Shown: in pieces, positions 9,806 to 20,627 of the stretch
Position numbering within the stretch: the stretch's first letter is position 1
Layout of the letters: each line of letters opens with the position of its first letter
Assembly (NCBI GenBank): GCA_025356395.1
Contig: JANXTA010000140.1
Location: 54,271-118,270 of the forward strand
Length of the DNA: 64,000 nt
Source: Betaproteobacteria bacterium
GTDB taxonomy: Bacteria; Pseudomonadota; Gammaproteobacteria; Burkholderiales; Burkholderiaceae_D
Direction of reading: 5' to 3'
Program-made: the position numbers and the translations under genes
Notes under the pieces: model-generated
The model's database searches: none
What the model saw: only the letters and a program-made list of their open reading frames with translations
Told to the model about the DNA's origin: nothing

Positions 9806-10455
9806 GGCATGGAGTCGCCGCACCACGCAGCAACGCGATCACGGGCCTCGATCGCCGCACGGACCGGCGCGAAGGTGCGCCGATGGATCACGGATGCGCC
9901 ATGCAGCGCCAGCGACGCGAGATGCTGCGGCGTCGCGTAACCGGCATGCTGGTCGAAGCCGTATTGCGGATGCTCTTCATGCAACGCGCGCATCAGTGCA
10001 TCGCGCGCGGTCTTCGCGAGGATCGACGCCGCCGAGATCGCCGCGACCTTGGTGTCGCCTTGCACGACCGCCTCGCAGGTATGGTGCCAGCGCGGCAACT
10101 GGTTGCCGTCGACCAGCACGTGCTCGGGGATGATAGCCAGTCCGTCCACGGCCCGACGCATCGCCAGGAGACTGGCCTGCAGGATGTTGATGGTGTCGAT
10201 CTCCTCGACCGAGGCCGAAGCGATCGACCACGCCATCGCGCGCTCGCGGATGCGCAGCGCCAGCACCTGGCGCTTGTCTGGCGAGAGCTGCTTCGAGTCG
10301 CGCAGGCCGCGGATCAGCCGCTCGGGATCGAGGATCACGGCCGCCGCGTAGACCGGTCCGGCGAGAGGCCCGCGCCCTGCTTCGTCGACCCCGCAGACGC
10401 GCGTTGCCGTCGTGAAAAAACTCAACGCGAGGTTGCGGTGACGGGTCGTCTTCAT
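9802..10455 (-). CDS. rnhB: Ribonuclease HII
   Basis: This enzyme cleaves the RNA strand of RNA-DNA hybrids and initiates removal of misincorporated ribonucleotides. The 217-residue protein carries the type 2 signature [20 protein letters not shown] with catalytic Asp24 and Glu25, a further acidic site in [11 protein letters not shown], and [15 protein letters not shown]. It starts with an ATGA overlap with the end of lpxB and ends with an ATGA overlap with the methyltransferase, so the three are probably translationally coupled. lpxB-rnhB linkage is common in proteobacteria. Confidence 0.97.
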   Translation of the reverse strand: MKTTRHRNLALSFFTTATRVCGVDEAGRGPLAGPVYAAAVILDPERLIRGLRDSKQLSPDKRQVLALRIRERAMAWSIASASVEEIDTINILQASLLAMRRAVDGLAIIPEHVLVDGNQLPRWHHTCEAVVQGDTKVAAISAASILAKTARDALMRALHEEHPQYGFDQHAGYATPQHLASLALHGASVIHRRTFAPVRAAIEARDRVAAWCGDSMP

Positions 10456-11603
10456 GCGTCGAGCAGACCGGCGATCACGGTGGCCGCCCGTTCACCGGTG
10501 TTGCGCCGGAGCGTCTCGTGCATCGCGCCGAAACGTTCTTCAAGGCGCCGTCGATTCGGTTCGTCATCGAGTTGGAAGGTGATCGCATCGGCCAGCGCCT
10601 GGGGCGTCGCCGCTTCCTGCAGGAACTCGGGCACGACGAACTCGCGCGCGAGGATGTTGGGCAGGCCGACCCAGGGGATGTAGCCCATGCGTCGCATCAG
10701 GACTGCCGTCAACGCGTTCACCTTGTAGGCGATCACCATCGGCCGCTTGAAGAGCGCGGTCTCGAGCGTCGCGGTGCCACTCGCGACCAGCACCGCATCG
10801 GCCGCGGCGAGCACCGCGTGCGACTGGCCGTCGACGATCTGCAGCGGCAGTTCGGTCTGGCGGCTCGAACGGATCGCCTCGAAGGCCGCGCGTGCAGGCG
10901 CGCTCGACATCGGCACGACGAATCGAAGCTGCGGATCGCGTCGATGCAGCAACGCAGCGGCATCGATGAAGGACTCGGCCATGTAGCCGATCTCGGACAG
11001 GCGACTGCCCGGCATCAGAGCGACGACTCGCTCGTGATCCGGCAGTCCGAGCGTCCTCCGCGCAGCCGCACGGTCCGGTTTCATCGGGATCACGTCGGCG
11101 AGCGGATGTCCCACGTAGGTCGCGGCGATGCCGGCCTTGCGATAGATCTCCTCCTCGAACGGGAACACCACGAGGATGTGGTCGACCGCGCGCGCGATCT
11201 TCTCGATGCGCTTGCCACGCCAGGCCCAGATCGACGGTCCGATGAAGTGGACGACCGGTCGCTTCTGGCCACGCCATGCTTCGCGCAACTGCACTTCCAG
11301 ATCGAGATTGAAGTCGGGCGCGTCGATGCCGACAAACACGGCGGGTGGATGTCCGAGCAGGTCCCGCCTGAGCTGCCTGCGGATGCCGGCGATCTCGAAG
11401 TAGTGACGCAGCACCTCGACATAGCCGCGCACGGCGAGCTTGTCGATCGGCCAGTCGGCGCGAAAGCCCTCGGCGATCATGCGCGGACCACCGATGCCGT
11501 AGGCGTCGAGCCCGGAAACCTGCTGCCCGAGCGGCTTCAGCAGCAGGCTGGCCAGAAGATCACCCGACGCCTCGCCGGCGACCATGGCCATCGGGACGCT
11601 CAT
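10452..11603 (-). CDS. lpxB: Lipid-A-disaccharide synthase
   Basis: A glycosyltransferase of family GT19 that joins UDP-2,3-diacylglucosamine and 2,3-diacylglucosamine 1-phosphate to make the tetraacyl disaccharide of lipid A at the inner face of the cytoplasmic membrane. Typical motifs are [15 protein letters not shown] near the N-terminus, [23 protein letters not shown] and [18 protein letters not shown]. The start at 11603 gives 383 residues, matching the E. coli length of 382, and leaves a 31-base gap after lpxA; a longer reading from 11702 would overlap lpxA and has no support. Confidence 0.97.
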   Translation of the reverse strand: MSVPMAMVAGEASGDLLASLLLKPLGQQVSGLDAYGIGGPRMIAEGFRADWPIDKLAVRGYVEVLRHYFEIAGIRRQLRRDLLGHPPAVFVGIDAPDFNLDLEVQLREAWRGQKRPVVHFIGPSIWAWRGKRIEKIARAVDHILVVFPFEEEIYRKAGIAATYVGHPLADVIPMKPDRAAARRTLGLPDHERVVALMPGSRLSEIGYMAESFIDAAALLHRRDPQLRFVVPMSSAPARAAFEAIRSSRQTELPLQIVDGQSHAVLAAADAVLVASGTATLETALFKRPMVIAYKVNALTAVLMRRMGYIPWVGLPNILAREFVVPEFLQEAATPQALADAITFQLDDEPNRRRLEERFGAMHETLRRNTGERAATVIAGLLDA

Positions 11604-11634
11604 CGCGCGACGGTTTGCGGATGTGGCCAGGCGA

Positions 11635-12435
11635 TCAGCGGACGATGCCGCGGGTCGCAGAGCCGAGGAAGGCGTTGAGCTGGCCGAGGGCAGGTGCGGC
11701 ATCGCCGCCCTCGCCGAGCTGTGCCTCGATCGAGGTGCGTGCCTCGTCGAGCGTCAGGCCGCTGCGATACAGCGACTTGTAGGCTCGTCGCAACGCGGAG
11801 ATGGTCGGCGCATCGAAACCGCGACGCTTCAGCCCCTCGACGTTAATACCGTGAGGCGCGGCGGGATCACCACTCACCATCACGAACGGCGGCACGTCCT
11901 GGCGCAGCATCGTGCCGATGCCAGTGAACGCGTGGGCACCGATGCGCACGAACTGATGAACGCCGGTGTCGCCACCGAGGATCGCCCAGTCGCCGACCTC
12001 CGCGTGGCCGGCGATCTGGGCCTTGTTCGCGAAGATCGTGTGGCTGCCGACGATGCAGTCGTGCGCCACGTGCACGTAAGCCATGATCCAGTTGTCGTTG
12101 CCGATACGGGTGACGCCGCCGCCCTGCTCAGTGCCGACGTTGTAGGTGCCGAACTCGCGGATCAGGTTGTCGTCGCCGATCTTGAGACGAGTCGGCTCGC
12201 CCGCGTACTTCTTGTCCTGCGGCTCGCCGCCGATGGCGTTGAACGAAGCGATGCGGTTGCGCTCGCCGATGGTGGTACGGCCTTCGATGACCACGTGGGA
12301 CGCCACCATCGTGCCCGCGCCGATCTTCACGTGCGGGCCGACGACGCTGTAGGCGCCGACCTCGACGTCGTCGGCCAGCTCTGCCGCCGGGTCGATCAAA
12401 GCCGTCGGGTGGATGCGGATCTTTGCCTGCGACAT
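11635..12435 (-). CDS. lpxA: UDP-N-acetylglucosamine acyltransferase
   Basis: First committed step of lipid A synthesis, transferring a 3-hydroxyacyl chain from ACP to UDP-GlcNAc. The 266-residue protein is a left-handed beta-helix of hexapeptide repeats (for example [20 protein letters not shown] and later [20 protein letters not shown], which contains the catalytic His region), followed by a helical C-terminal domain ([20 protein letters not shown]). The start at 12435 is chosen from homology ([12 protein letters not shown]) and sits 11 bp after the fabZ stop. Operates with fabZ, lpxD and lpxB in the same run. Confidence 0.97.
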   Translation of the reverse strand: MSQAKIRIHPTALIDPAAELADDVEVGAYSVVGPHVKIGAGTMVASHVVIEGRTTIGERNRIASFNAIGGEPQDKKYAGEPTRLKIGDDNLIREFGTYNVGTEQGGGVTRIGNDNWIMAYVHVAHDCIVGSHTIFANKAQIAGHAEVGDWAILGGDTGVHQFVRIGAHAFTGIGTMLRQDVPPFVMVSGDPAAPHGINVEGLKRRGFDAPTISALRRAYKSLYRSGLTLDEARTSIEAQLGEGGDAAPALGQLNAFLGSATRGIVR

Positions 12436-12446
12436 CTTGTCGCGCG

Positions 12447-12902
12447 TCACTCGGCAGCCGGGACGATCTTGTAGCTGCACATCAGGTCGGCCACCGCGCA
12501 CCGTGAGCCGTCGACACTGGCCTTGGCCGCGTACTTCCAAATTCCGCGCATCGAACGGACCAACTCGACCTCGAGGATCATTTGGTCGCCCGGCATCACC
12601 GGCTTCTTGAAGCGCGCGTTGTCGATGCCCACAAAATAGTACATCGACGACGCGTTGGGCTTGGTGTCCATGGTGACGAACGACAGGATGGCCGCGGCCT
12701 GCGCCAGCGCTTCGATCACGAGCACGCCCGGCATCACCGGGCTGTGCGGGTAATGGCCCGGGAAGAATGGCTCGTTGATTGTGACGTTCTTGAGCGCCTT
12801 GATCGTCTTACCCGCTTCGCATTCCAGCACGCGATCGACGAGCAGCATCGGGTAGCGGTGTGGCAGATGCTCGAGGATCTGATGGATGTCGAGGGAGGTC
12901 AT
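12447..12902 (-). CDS. fabZ: 3-hydroxyacyl-[acyl-carrier-protein] dehydratase FabZ
   Basis: Dehydrates 3-hydroxyacyl-ACP in fatty acid elongation and so competes with LpxA and LpxD for the same hydroxyacyl-ACP pool. The 151-residue hot-dog-fold protein begins [20 protein letters not shown] and has [20 protein letters not shown] with catalytic His50 and Glu64. Its ATG overlaps the lpxD stop by four bases (ATGA), indicating coupling. Length and motifs are standard. Confidence 0.98.
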   Translation of the reverse strand: MTSLDIHQILEHLPHRYPMLLVDRVLECEAGKTIKALKNVTINEPFFPGHYPHSPVMPGVLVIEALAQAAAILSFVTMDTKPNASSMYYFVGIDNARFKKPVMPGDQMILEVELVRSMRGIWKYAAKASVDGSRCAVADLMCSYKIVPAAE

Positions 12903-14029
12903 GCGGGCCTTTCGGGCTCGTTCGTTGGAACAGGGCTGCTGTCGATATCCGTCGCCACGTTACGCGTCGATGTCTCGAGGCGACGAACGCGCTCGCGAAG
13001 TCCGTCGAGACGTCTCAGCACAGCGGCGCTCTTCTCGAAGGCGGCGTGCTCAGCCATCGGATAGTAGCCGGTGTACTGGCCCGGCTTGGAGATGGAGCGG
13101 CTCACGAAGGTCTGCGTCGAGACCACCACGTCGTCGGCGATCGTGACGTGACCCATGATGCGGGCCGCGCCTCCGATCATGCAACGCTGGCCGATCATCG
13201 CGCTGCCGGCGATGCCGACGAAGGCGGCCATGATGGTGTCGTCGCCGACCCGCACGTTGTGGCCGATCTGGATCTGGTTATCGAGCTTCACACCGTTGCC
13301 GATCACCGTGTCGTCGAGCGCGCCGCGATCGATGGTGGTGTTGGCACCGATCTCGACGTCGTCGCCGATCAGCACGCCGCCGACCTGCGGAATCTTGACC
13401 CAGTGCGCGCCGTCCTTCGCGAAGCCGAAGCCATCGGCCCCGATCACGGCGCCGGAATGGACGATGCAGCGTTCACCCAGCGTGCAGCGCGGATAGATCG
13501 TTGCGCGCGGATGAATCACGGTGTCGCGTCCGAGATGCGAGCCTTCGCCGATCTGGCATCCCGCACCGATGCGCACACCGGCTGCGATCAAAACCTGTGC
13601 ACCGATCACCACATGGGCACCGAGGGTCGCGGTCCCGTCGATGCGCGCATCGACACCGATCACCGCGGTCGGGTCGATGCCCGGTCGCGCGACGGTCGCG
13701 ACCAGCGATTCGAAATATTGCGCGATTCGCGCGAACTGGAGATAGGGATCCTTGCACACCCACAGGCGTTCGGCCTGCGACGTGAGCAGCTCGGCGTCCT
13801 TCGCCGTCACCAGAACGGCCGACGCACCACTCGCGGCAACGACGCTGCGATACCGCGCCGCCGTCACGAACGCGAGCTGGAGATCGGTGGCTGTCTCGAG
13901 CGGGGCGAATCCGCAAACGACCCGTTGCAGGTCACCCCCACACGAACCGCCGAAGCGATCGACGAGTTCCTGCAGCGCGCAGGTCGGCGCTGGCGGACCG
14001 GCGGGCGTCACCGTGCGGTGGCTCGCCAT
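12899..14029 (-). CDS. lpxD: UDP-3-O-(3-hydroxyacyl)glucosamine N-acyltransferase
   Basis: Third enzyme of lipid A synthesis, adding the N-linked hydroxyacyl chain. The protein has the N-terminal uridine-binding domain (about 20-120, [20 protein letters not shown]), a long hexapeptide-repeat beta-helix (about 125-315, for example [20 protein letters not shown] and [21 protein letters not shown]), and a C-terminal helix. At 376 residues it is somewhat longer than the usual 340-350 because of a short N-terminal extension ([16 protein letters not shown]) and an extended C-terminus. It begins 8 bp after the skp stop. Confidence 0.97.
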   Translation of the reverse strand: MASHRTVTPAGPPAPTCALQELVDRFGGSCGGDLQRVVCGFAPLETATDLQLAFVTAARYRSVVAASGASAVLVTAKDAELLTSQAERLWVCKDPYLQFARIAQYFESLVATVARPGIDPTAVIGVDARIDGTATLGAHVVIGAQVLIAAGVRIGAGCQIGEGSHLGRDTVIHPRATIYPRCTLGERCIVHSGAVIGADGFGFAKDGAHWVKIPQVGGVLIGDDVEIGANTTIDRGALDDTVIGNGVKLDNQIQIGHNVRVGDDTIMAAFVGIAGSAMIGQRCMIGGAARIMGHVTIADDVVVSTQTFVSRSISKPGQYTGYYPMAEHAAFEKSAAVLRRLDGLRERVRRLETSTRNVATDIDSSPVPTNEPERPA

Positions 14030-14036
14030 GCCGACG

Positions 14037-14567
14037 TTACTTGGTGGCTGCGGGCGCCGGCGCCGCGTTCATCAGCTTGAGCAGCTTGTCGGTGATGTCG
14101 ATCCGCGGGCTGACGATGACCGCATCCGTCAGCACGAGGTCGTACTTTTCCTGGTCCGCAAGCACGCGCAGGGCTTTGTTGGCGCGATCGGTGATCGCGT
14201 CGTTCTCTTCCTTGCGACGCTGGTTGTAGTCCTCGTTGGCCTCGCGCTGGCGACGCTGCAGGTCCTTGTCCATGTCCCCGAGTTCACGCTGGCGACGCTG
14301 GCGATCCGTATCGGACAGAACCGGTGCGTCCTTGTCGAACTTGTCGGCCGCGGCCTTGAGACGTGCGGACGTCTCCTGCAGGTCCTTGGAGCGCTTCGAG
14401 AACTCGGCTTCGATCTTCTGGTTGCCGGCCTTGGCAGCATTGGACTCGCGTGCGATGCGGTCGAGATTGACCACGCCGATTTTGGTGGTCTCCTGGGCCG
14501 ACGCCGTCTGGACGGCTGCAAGCAGGAAGAAGACCGAGGCGAAACGCCGGAAGAGTTGCATGTGCAT
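14037..14567 (-). CDS. skp: Periplasmic chaperone Skp/OmpH
   Basis: A periplasmic holdase that carries unfolded outer-membrane proteins from the Sec translocon to the Bam complex. The 176-residue protein has a signal peptide ([20 protein letters not shown]), then the Skp core [20 protein letters not shown] and long charged helices that form the tentacles (about residues 50-135), ending with [20 protein letters not shown]. The ATG at 14567 has AAGGA eight bases upstream; a second ATG six bases further in is a possible alternative. A short Ala/Pro-rich tail ends the protein. Located directly after bamA, as in most proteobacteria. Confidence 0.96.
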   Translation of the reverse strand: MHMQLFRRFASVFFLLAAVQTASAQETTKIGVVNLDRIARESNAAKAGNQKIEAEFSKRSKDLQETSARLKAAADKFDKDAPVLSDTDRQRRQRELGDMDKDLQRRQREANEDYNQRRKEENDAITDRANKALRVLADQEKYDLVLTDAVIVSPRIDITDKLLKLMNAAPAPAATK

Positions 14568-14646
14568 GACTGAAATCCTTGCTGAAAGGTGGTGCCGTGA
14601 CGCGCATCGACACCAGCGCAGGCGCGATGGTTCCGCGGTGCGTCGA

Positions 14647-17007
14647 CTAGAAGCCGTTGCCGATGTTGAATTGCAGGCGCTGCAGCTTGTCGTCGGGCTT
14701 GGCATTCAATGGAACCGCATAGCTGAGGCGCAGCGCCCCGAGCGGCGAGAGCCAGTTGATCCCGAAACCCACCGAGTACTTGATGCCGCTCGCGGTGATC
14801 TTCTGCTTCTCGGCATAGACGCCGCCGGTATCGGTGAAGACGAAACCTCGGAACGCGCGATCCTTGCCGGTACCGGGCAGAGGGAAAAGCAGTTCGACGT
14901 TGCCGTTAAAGCGCTTCGCGCCGCCGATCGCATCCCCGTTGATGTCGCGAGGACCGATCGAACTGGTGTCGTAGCCGCGGACCGAGCCGATGCCGCCCGC
15001 GTAAAAGTTCTTGAACACCGGCAGGTTCTTGCCGTCGTAACCGCGGCCGTAATCGACTTCACCATTGAACGACAGCGTGTAGTTATGGTTGATCGGGTAG
15101 TAGTAGGTGTGCTGGTAGCTGGCCCGGTAGTATTTCAAATCGCCGAGTGGCGTGGCGGTCTCAAGGTTGGCGCGCTGATAGCGGCCGCGGGTCGGCGTGA
15201 TGCCGCTGTCGCGACTGTCGCGCTGCCAGCCGATCGTCCCGATATAGGCGCTCGTCGTGGGCCCGTTCTGTGCCACGTAGTCGATGTACACCTGTGGACT
15301 GGTCGCATACAGGTTGATGCCGGTGTGCTCGTAGCGCGCTCCGAAGAACACCGTGTCGTATTCGGTGAATGGCACGCCGAAGGTCAAGCCCGCGCCAGCC
15401 GTGCGCACGGAGTAGTCGCCCAGGCTGGTGCTCGAGGGATTGACCGTTCGATAGAACACGTCGATGGTCCGCGACACGCCGTTGTCGGTGAAGTACGGGT
15501 CCGTGGCCGAAAGCGCCGCGGTCCGGTTCAGCTTGCTGGTGTCGATCGAGAGGCCGACGTTCTGGCCGCTGCCGAAGACGTTGGACTGCTGCACGGACGT
15601 GGTCAGAATGATCTTGTCAACCTGCGAATAGCCCGCGCCAATGTTGAAGGTGCCGGTCGGCTTCTCGACCACGCCGATGTTCACGTCGACCTGGTCGTTG
15701 GTGCCGGAGACCTGCGGCGTCTCGAGGTTCACTTCCTTGAAGTACGAGAGGCGCTCGAGTCTTTCCTTCGACAGCTTGATTGCGTCGACGTCGTACCAGC
15801 CGCCCTCGGCGGTGCGCAGTTCGCGGCGCACGACCTCGTCGCGCGTCTTGGTGTTGCCGGTGACGTTGATGCGTCGCACGTAAACGCGGCGACCCGGATC
15901 GACAAAGATCGTGAAGGCGACCTTGTGCTCGGCGCGGTTCAGTTCGGGCTGCGCGTTGGCATTCGCGAAGGCATAGCCGAGTGCGCCCAGGCGATCCTGA
16001 ATTGCCTTGGTCGACAGCGTGAGCTTCTCGCCCGAGTAGGTCTCGCCCGGCTTGAGGAACAGCAGCTTGCGCAGCTCTTCTTCGGTGACGAGCGCTTCAC
16101 CCGCGATCTTCACGTCGGAGACGGTGTACTTCTCGCCTTCGGTGATGTTGATCGTGATGTAGATGTCCTTCTTGTCCGGCGTGATCGAGACCTGCGTGGA
16201 CTCGACGTTGAACTCGAGATAGCCGCGGTTGAGATAGAACGAGCGAAGGGACTCGAGATCGCCGTTGAGCTTCTGCTTCGAGTACTGATCGCTCTTCGTG
16301 TACCAGGTCAACCAACCCGGCGTGGACAGCGCGACCTCCTCGAGCAGTTCCTTTTCCTTGTAGGCCTTGTTGCCCACGATGTGGATCTGCTTGATGGTCG
16401 CGACGTCGCCTTCGTCGATGTTGAACGTGATGCTGACGCGGTTGCGCTCGAGCGGCGTCACCGTCGTGGTCACCTGCGCACCGTACTTACCGCGCGTCAG
16501 GTATTGACGCTTCAGCTCCTGCTCCGAGCGGTCCAGGATCGCGCGGTCGAAGATCGCCGTCTCGGAAAGCCCGATGTCCTTGAGAGCCTTCTTCAGCGTC
16601 TCCTTGTCGAATTCCTTCATGCCGGTGAAGTCGATCACCGCGATTGCCGGCCGCTCCTCGACGATGACGACCAGCACCTCCTTGTCCACGTCGATGCGAA
16701 CGTCCTTGAAGAAGCCGGTCGCGTACAGCGCCTTCAACGCGGCCGTGGCCTTCTCGTCGTTGAACGTTTCGCCGACCTTGACCGGCAGGTAGCTGAAGAC
16801 GGTCCCGGCGTCGGTGCGCTGGATGCCTTCGACGCGGATGTCGCGGACCACGAAGGGTTCGAAGGCGTGCGCGGCGCCGTGCAGCAGGCCGCCGGCCATG
16901 GCCGTGGCGACGAGCAACGGACGATAGGCCGACGCATACATGGAAGAGGCAAACGAGCGTTGGGCACCGAACAGCGATGCCAAACGCGACAAGCGGAATT
17001 TCGTCAT
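14647..17007 (-). CDS. bamA: Outer membrane protein assembly factor BamA
   Basis: Central barrel of the Bam complex, inserting beta-barrel proteins into the outer membrane. The 786-residue protein has a long signal sequence ending near GGLLHGAAHA, then five POTRA domains (first begins FEPFVVRDIRVEGIQRTDAG, last near VYVRRINVTGNTKTRDEVVR) and a C-terminal Omp85 barrel with SVRGYDTSSIGPRD and GGAKRFNGNVELLFPLPG, finishing in LQFNIGNGF with the terminal phenylalanine typical of outer-membrane proteins. The start at 17007 (MTKFRLSRLASLFG) gives an unusually long signal region; an ATG at 16941 would shorten it by 22 residues. Flanked by rseP upstream and skp downstream. Confidence 0.97.
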   Translation of the reverse strand: MTKFRLSRLASLFGAQRSFASSMYASAYRPLLVATAMAGGLLHGAAHAFEPFVVRDIRVEGIQRTDAGTVFSYLPVKVGETFNDEKATAALKALYATGFFKDVRIDVDKEVLVVIVEERPAIAVIDFTGMKEFDKETLKKALKDIGLSETAIFDRAILDRSEQELKRQYLTRGKYGAQVTTTVTPLERNRVSITFNIDEGDVATIKQIHIVGNKAYKEKELLEEVALSTPGWLTWYTKSDQYSKQKLNGDLESLRSFYLNRGYLEFNVESTQVSITPDKKDIYITINITEGEKYTVSDVKIAGEALVTEEELRKLLFLKPGETYSGEKLTLSTKAIQDRLGALGYAFANANAQPELNRAEHKVAFTIFVDPGRRVYVRRINVTGNTKTRDEVVRRELRTAEGGWYDVDAIKLSKERLERLSYFKEVNLETPQVSGTNDQVDVNIGVVEKPTGTFNIGAGYSQVDKIILTTSVQQSNVFGSGQNVGLSIDTSKLNRTAALSATDPYFTDNGVSRTIDVFYRTVNPSSTSLGDYSVRTAGAGLTFGVPFTEYDTVFFGARYEHTGINLYATSPQVYIDYVAQNGPTTSAYIGTIGWQRDSRDSGITPTRGRYQRANLETATPLGDLKYYRASYQHTYYYPINHNYTLSFNGEVDYGRGYDGKNLPVFKNFYAGGIGSVRGYDTSSIGPRDINGDAIGGAKRFNGNVELLFPLPGTGKDRAFRGFVFTDTGGVYAEKQKITASGIKYSVGFGINWLSPLGALRLSYAVPLNAKPDDKLQRLQFNIGNGF

Positions 17008-17078
17008 CAAGGGATGCGTCGGATCGAGGGAAGGTGTCGCAGAAGAGTGATCAGGTACGGAGGGGAGCCGCACCGCAT

Positions 17079-18437
17079 TCAGGACAACAAGCGCGCGAAG
17101 TCGTTGAAAAGAGCCACGACCATCAGGCCTGCAAGCAGAAACATGCCTGCCCGCTGACTCCACTCCAGAAACCGTTCGGAAGGCGGGCGCCCCCTCACAA
17201 TTTCGGCCGAATAATACAGCAAGTGGCCTCCGTCGAGCATGGGGATCGGTAACAGGTTCATCACGCCGAGACTGATGCTGATGAAGGCGACGAAGCTGAT
17301 GAAAGGGAGCAGTCCGAGTTGTGCGGATTTCTTGGCGTAGTCGGCGATGGTGAGGGGTCCGCTGATGTTCTTCATCGAGACCTGGCCGGTCACCATCTTG
17401 CCGATCATGCGCAGCGAGAACACGCCGAGATCCCACGTCTGCGTCGCGCCGTGGGCGAGCGCATCGATCGGTCCGTAGTGCACTTCGATCTTCTGCAACT
17501 GACCCTGCGGCAACACGCCGATCATGCCCGTGGTGGTGCTTCCCGGCGCGAGCACAGGTGTCACCGAAAGATCGACCGTGCCTGCATCGCGCTCGACGGT
17601 CATCGCCAGCGCGCGGCCGGGCGATCCGGCAATCAGGCGACGGAAGGCATCGACATCGTCGATGGGCTTGCCGTCGATCGCGACGATGCGGTCGCCCCGC
17701 TTGAGACCCGCTGCCGCTGCAGGGCCCTTGGGATCCGTGACCTCGCCGATCGTGGGTCGCGTGCGCAGCAGCGACATGCCGAGCTTCGGCATGAAGTCCT
17801 CCTCGAAGTCCTTGGTGTCGAGACGACCGAGATCGAGGACCACCTTGCGCGTTGCGTCCGAAGAGGCGCCGAGTCCGCGCACGCTGAGCTCCGCAGAACC
17901 GTGATCGATCCCGATCTTGAGCAGACGCCAGCGCAGGTCGACCATCGAGCGCAGCGCCTCGCCGTCCATCGCGACGACTTCGAAGGGTGCGGCGATGCCG
18001 CTCTCGGCGAGCGTGCTGTGCGGGTCCGGCGCCGTGAAGATCGCGCGCGGCTCCTCGATGCCGCTCATGTTGAGCACGGCGTACAGGAGCACAGCGAGCA
18101 GCAGGTTGGCCGCCGGTCCCGCCGCCACGATCGCGATGCGCTTGGCGACGTGCTGACGGTTGAACGCGCGAGGCAGGTCCGCCGCGGGAATCGGCGCGTC
18201 GTGCGCCTCGCGCTCGTCGAGCATGGCGACGTAGCCACCGAAAGGGATCAGCGACAGTACCCACTCGGTCTGGTCGCGGCCACGGACCCACTTGACCAGG
18301 GGCCGACCGAAGCCGACCGAGAAGCGCAGCACCTTGACGCCGCACGCGCGGGCCACGGCGTAGTGGCCGAGTTCGTGGAAGACGATCAGCGGCCCGAGCG
18401 CGAGAAGGAAAGCGACGATGGTCCAGATGACGGTCAT
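17079..18437 (-). CDS. rseP: Site-2 intramembrane zinc protease RseP
   Basis: Cleaves the transmembrane part of anti-sigma factor RseA in the envelope stress response and clears signal-peptide remnants. The 452-residue protein has the zinc-binding HELGH at residues 21-25 in the first membrane segment, two tandem PDZ domains (LGMSLLRTRPTIGEV and GPAAAAGLKRGDRIVAIDG mark the second), and the second active-site motif NLLPIPMLDGGHLLYY near the C-terminus, followed by a last membrane helix. Placement directly before bamA is standard and links stress sensing to outer-membrane assembly. Confidence 0.97.
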   Translation of the reverse strand: MTVIWTIVAFLLALGPLIVFHELGHYAVARACGVKVLRFSVGFGRPLVKWVRGRDQTEWVLSLIPFGGYVAMLDEREAHDAPIPAADLPRAFNRQHVAKRIAIVAAGPAANLLLAVLLYAVLNMSGIEEPRAIFTAPDPHSTLAESGIAAPFEVVAMDGEALRSMVDLRWRLLKIGIDHGSAELSVRGLGASSDATRKVVLDLGRLDTKDFEEDFMPKLGMSLLRTRPTIGEVTDPKGPAAAAGLKRGDRIVAIDGKPIDDVDAFRRLIAGSPGRALAMTVERDAGTVDLSVTPVLAPGSTTTGMIGVLPQGQLQKIEVHYGPIDALAHGATQTWDLGVFSLRMIGKMVTGQVSMKNISGPLTIADYAKKSAQLGLLPFISFVAFISISLGVMNLLPIPMLDGGHLLYYSAEIVRGRPPSERFLEWSQRAGMFLLAGLMVVALFNDFARLLS

Positions 18438-18492
18438 GGTGTTGCCCTTTGTGATGCGTGCTGCGGGGAGGCGTACTCCGGTCCGCGGCGAC

Positions 18493-19719
18493 TCAAAACG
18501 ATGCAGCTATGCGCTGCGACGGTGAGCGGTCGCCCTTGGCGACCCGCACCACCTCGATGGCCCTGACCCTCGCGACCTGATCGAGTGCCAGCACGTCGTC
18601 GAGACTACGCGGCACCTCCGCGGCAACGTTTTCCAGGACCTGCTCGACGACTTGCGCGATCGCCGTGAAGCGGATGCGTCCTTCGAGAAACGCGCCCACC
18701 GCGATCTCGTTGGCCGCGTTGAGGATCGCGGGCGCGCCACCACCGGAGCGTAGTGCATGGTAGGCCAGATCGAGGCACGGGAAACGGACCAGGTCGGGCT
18801 TCTCGAAGTCGAGTCTGCCAACGGCCGCGAGATCCAGTGGACGCACGCCCGACGCGATACGCTCGGGATAGGCGAGCGCATGGGCGATCGGGGTGCGCAT
18901 GTCGGGATTGCCCATCTGCGCCAGGACCGAGCCGTCGACGTACTCGACCATCGAGTGGATCACGCTCTGCGGATGGATCACGACGTCGATGCGATCGGGC
19001 GTGATGCCGAACAGCCAGCACGCCTCGATCACCTCGAGCCCCTTGTTCATCATGGTCGCCGAGTCGACCGAGATCTTGCGGCCCATCGACCAATTGGGGT
19101 GCGCACAGGCCTGCGCCGGCGTGACGTCGGACATGCGTTCGACCGGCATCGTGCGGAACGGCCCACCGGACGCGGTCAGCAGCACGCGCGAAACGCGCTG
19201 GTCCGCGGCTTCGAGCGCGCCCGACGTCGAGACCGGCATGCACTGGAAGATCGCGTTGTGCTCGCTGTCGATGGGCAGCAGCGTCGCCCCCGCGGTCGCG
19301 ACAGCATCCATGAACAAAGCCCCGGCCATGACCAGCGCTTCCTTGTTCGCGAGCAGCACGCGACGGCCGGCGCGCGCCGCGGCCATCGCCGACGGAAGGC
19401 CAGCGGCGCCGACGATGGCGGCCATCACGTAGTCGGCTTCCGCCGCCACCTCGCACAGCGCCTCGGGGCCGTGATCGATCTGGATCGCCCGCTCCTGCGC
19501 CGAGGCATCGAGCAACCGGCGCAAGGCCTGCGCGTCCGCCGTGGTTGCCACGATCGCGCGGGCCGGGGAGAAGCGCCGACATTGCTCGGCCAGTTCGGCG
19601 ATGCGGGTGTGGCCGGTCAGCGCGTGAACGAGATAGCGATCCGGATGTCGCGCCACGACGTCGAGCGTGCTCTGCCCGATCGAGCCGGTCGAGCCGAGGA
19701 TGGTGAGGGTATGGGTCAT
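18493..19719 (-). CDS. dxr: 1-deoxy-D-xylulose 5-phosphate reductoisomerase
   Basis: Makes 2-C-methyl-D-erythritol 4-phosphate from DXP with NADPH, the committed step of the MEP isoprenoid pathway. The 408-residue protein has the NADPH-binding N-terminus [20 protein letters not shown], catalytic-site motifs [15 protein letters not shown] and [15 protein letters not shown], and [19 protein letters not shown]. It lies between cdsA and rseP. The isoprenoids made feed uppS in this cluster and the squalene genes at the right edge. Confidence 0.98.
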   Translation of the reverse strand: MTHTLTILGSTGSIGQSTLDVVARHPDRYLVHALTGHTRIAELAEQCRRFSPARAIVATTADAQALRRLLDASAQERAIQIDHGPEALCEVAAEADYVMAAIVGAAGLPSAMAAARAGRRVLLANKEALVMAGALFMDAVATAGATLLPIDSEHNAIFQCMPVSTSGALEAADQRVSRVLLTASGGPFRTMPVERMSDVTPAQACAHPNWSMGRKISVDSATMMNKGLEVIEACWLFGITPDRIDVVIHPQSVIHSMVEYVDGSVLAQMGNPDMRTPIAHALAYPERIASGVRPLDLAAVGRLDFEKPDLVRFPCLDLAYHALRSGGGAPAILNAANEIAVGAFLEGRIRFTAIAQVVEQVLENVAAEVPRSLDDVLALDQVARVRAIEVVRVAKGDRSPSQRIAASF

Positions 19720-19746
19720 TGAGCGAATCTCGACATCAGGACGTCA

Positions 19747-20574
19747 TCATGCCGCGAACCCAAGCAGCAGCGCGACCGGCACGATCGGCAGCAGCGCGTC
19801 GACCCGGTCGAACACGCCGCCGTGGCCGGGCAGCAGGCGACTGCTGTCCTTCACGCCGCGCTGGCGCTTGAGCTGCGACTCGAACAGATCGCCGACCACG
19901 CTCAGCACGACTAGGATCAACGTCACCGCGAAGACGACGACCAGCGACCAGCGCCGGTCGAGCACCGCGAAGAAACTGTCGGACAACTGCGGCACCTCGA
20001 TGGCGACCAGCGCCAGCAGCAGGGTTGCGAGCGCGCCGCCGATCGCGCCTGCCCAGGTCTTGCCGGGACTGATAGCCGGTGCCAGCTTGCGCTTGCCGAA
20101 TGCGCGTCCGGCAAAATAGGCCGCGATGTCGGCGGTCCAGACGATGGCGAAGATCGAGACCAGGAAGACGAGACCCTCTCGATACGCGGCGACCAGCGCG
20201 AACCAGCAGGCGCCGGGCAGCAGCAGCGCGAGACAGGCGTAGCCGAAACGCCAGCGATCCGATGCGGGGAAGCGACCGGTCGCGAACAGCGTGCCGGTGA
20301 GGCCGAGCCAGGCGATGGTGGCTGCGACCCACGTCACGATCGCGACGCCGCGCGCCATCGAGGTGGCGTCAATCACCCACAACACGAACATCATCACGCC
20401 GGCGACCACGATCGAAGTCTGCTTCGACAGCCGCAGCAACATCAGCCACTCGCCCATGACGATGCCTACCATCACCAGCCCGAAGATCGGGAAGCCGAAG
20501 GGCCGGCCGGCCGTGATCGCCAGCATCAGCAAGGCGACCAGGACAAGCGCGGTGATGACGCGTTGCTTCAGCAC
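19747..20574 (-). CDS. cdsA: Phosphatidate cytidylyltransferase (CDP-diacylglycerol synthase)
   Basis: Converts phosphatidic acid and CTP to CDP-diacylglycerol, the precursor of all phospholipids. The 275-residue integral membrane protein has roughly seven or eight hydrophobic segments and the family signature near the C-terminus, SVVGDLFESQLKRQRGVKDS followed by LLPGHGGVFDRVDALL. Motif and length are standard. It sits between uppS and dxr on the same strand with short gaps (27 and 53 bp), the usual proteobacterial order. Confidence 0.96.
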   Translation of the reverse strand: MLKQRVITALVLVALLMLAITAGRPFGFPIFGLVMVGIVMGEWLMLLRLSKQTSIVVAGVMMFVLWVIDATSMARGVAIVTWVAATIAWLGLTGTLFATGRFPASDRWRFGYACLALLLPGACWFALVAAYREGLVFLVSIFAIVWTADIAAYFAGRAFGKRKLAPAISPGKTWAGAIGGALATLLLALVAIEVPQLSDSFFAVLDRRWSLVVVFAVTLILVVLSVVGDLFESQLKRQRGVKDSSRLLPGHGGVFDRVDALLPIVPVALLLGFAA

Positions 20575-20627
20575 GATCGGGCTATGCCGTGACCGATCGA
20601 CACCGGGACGGGGGTGATCTGCGACAA

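Noticed and set aside
14647..18345. A single 1232-codon frame spanning bamA and part of rseP
   Set aside because: Only the part from 17007 downwards resembles a protein (BamA); the upstream part is an out-of-frame reading of rseP, so it is not a fusion.
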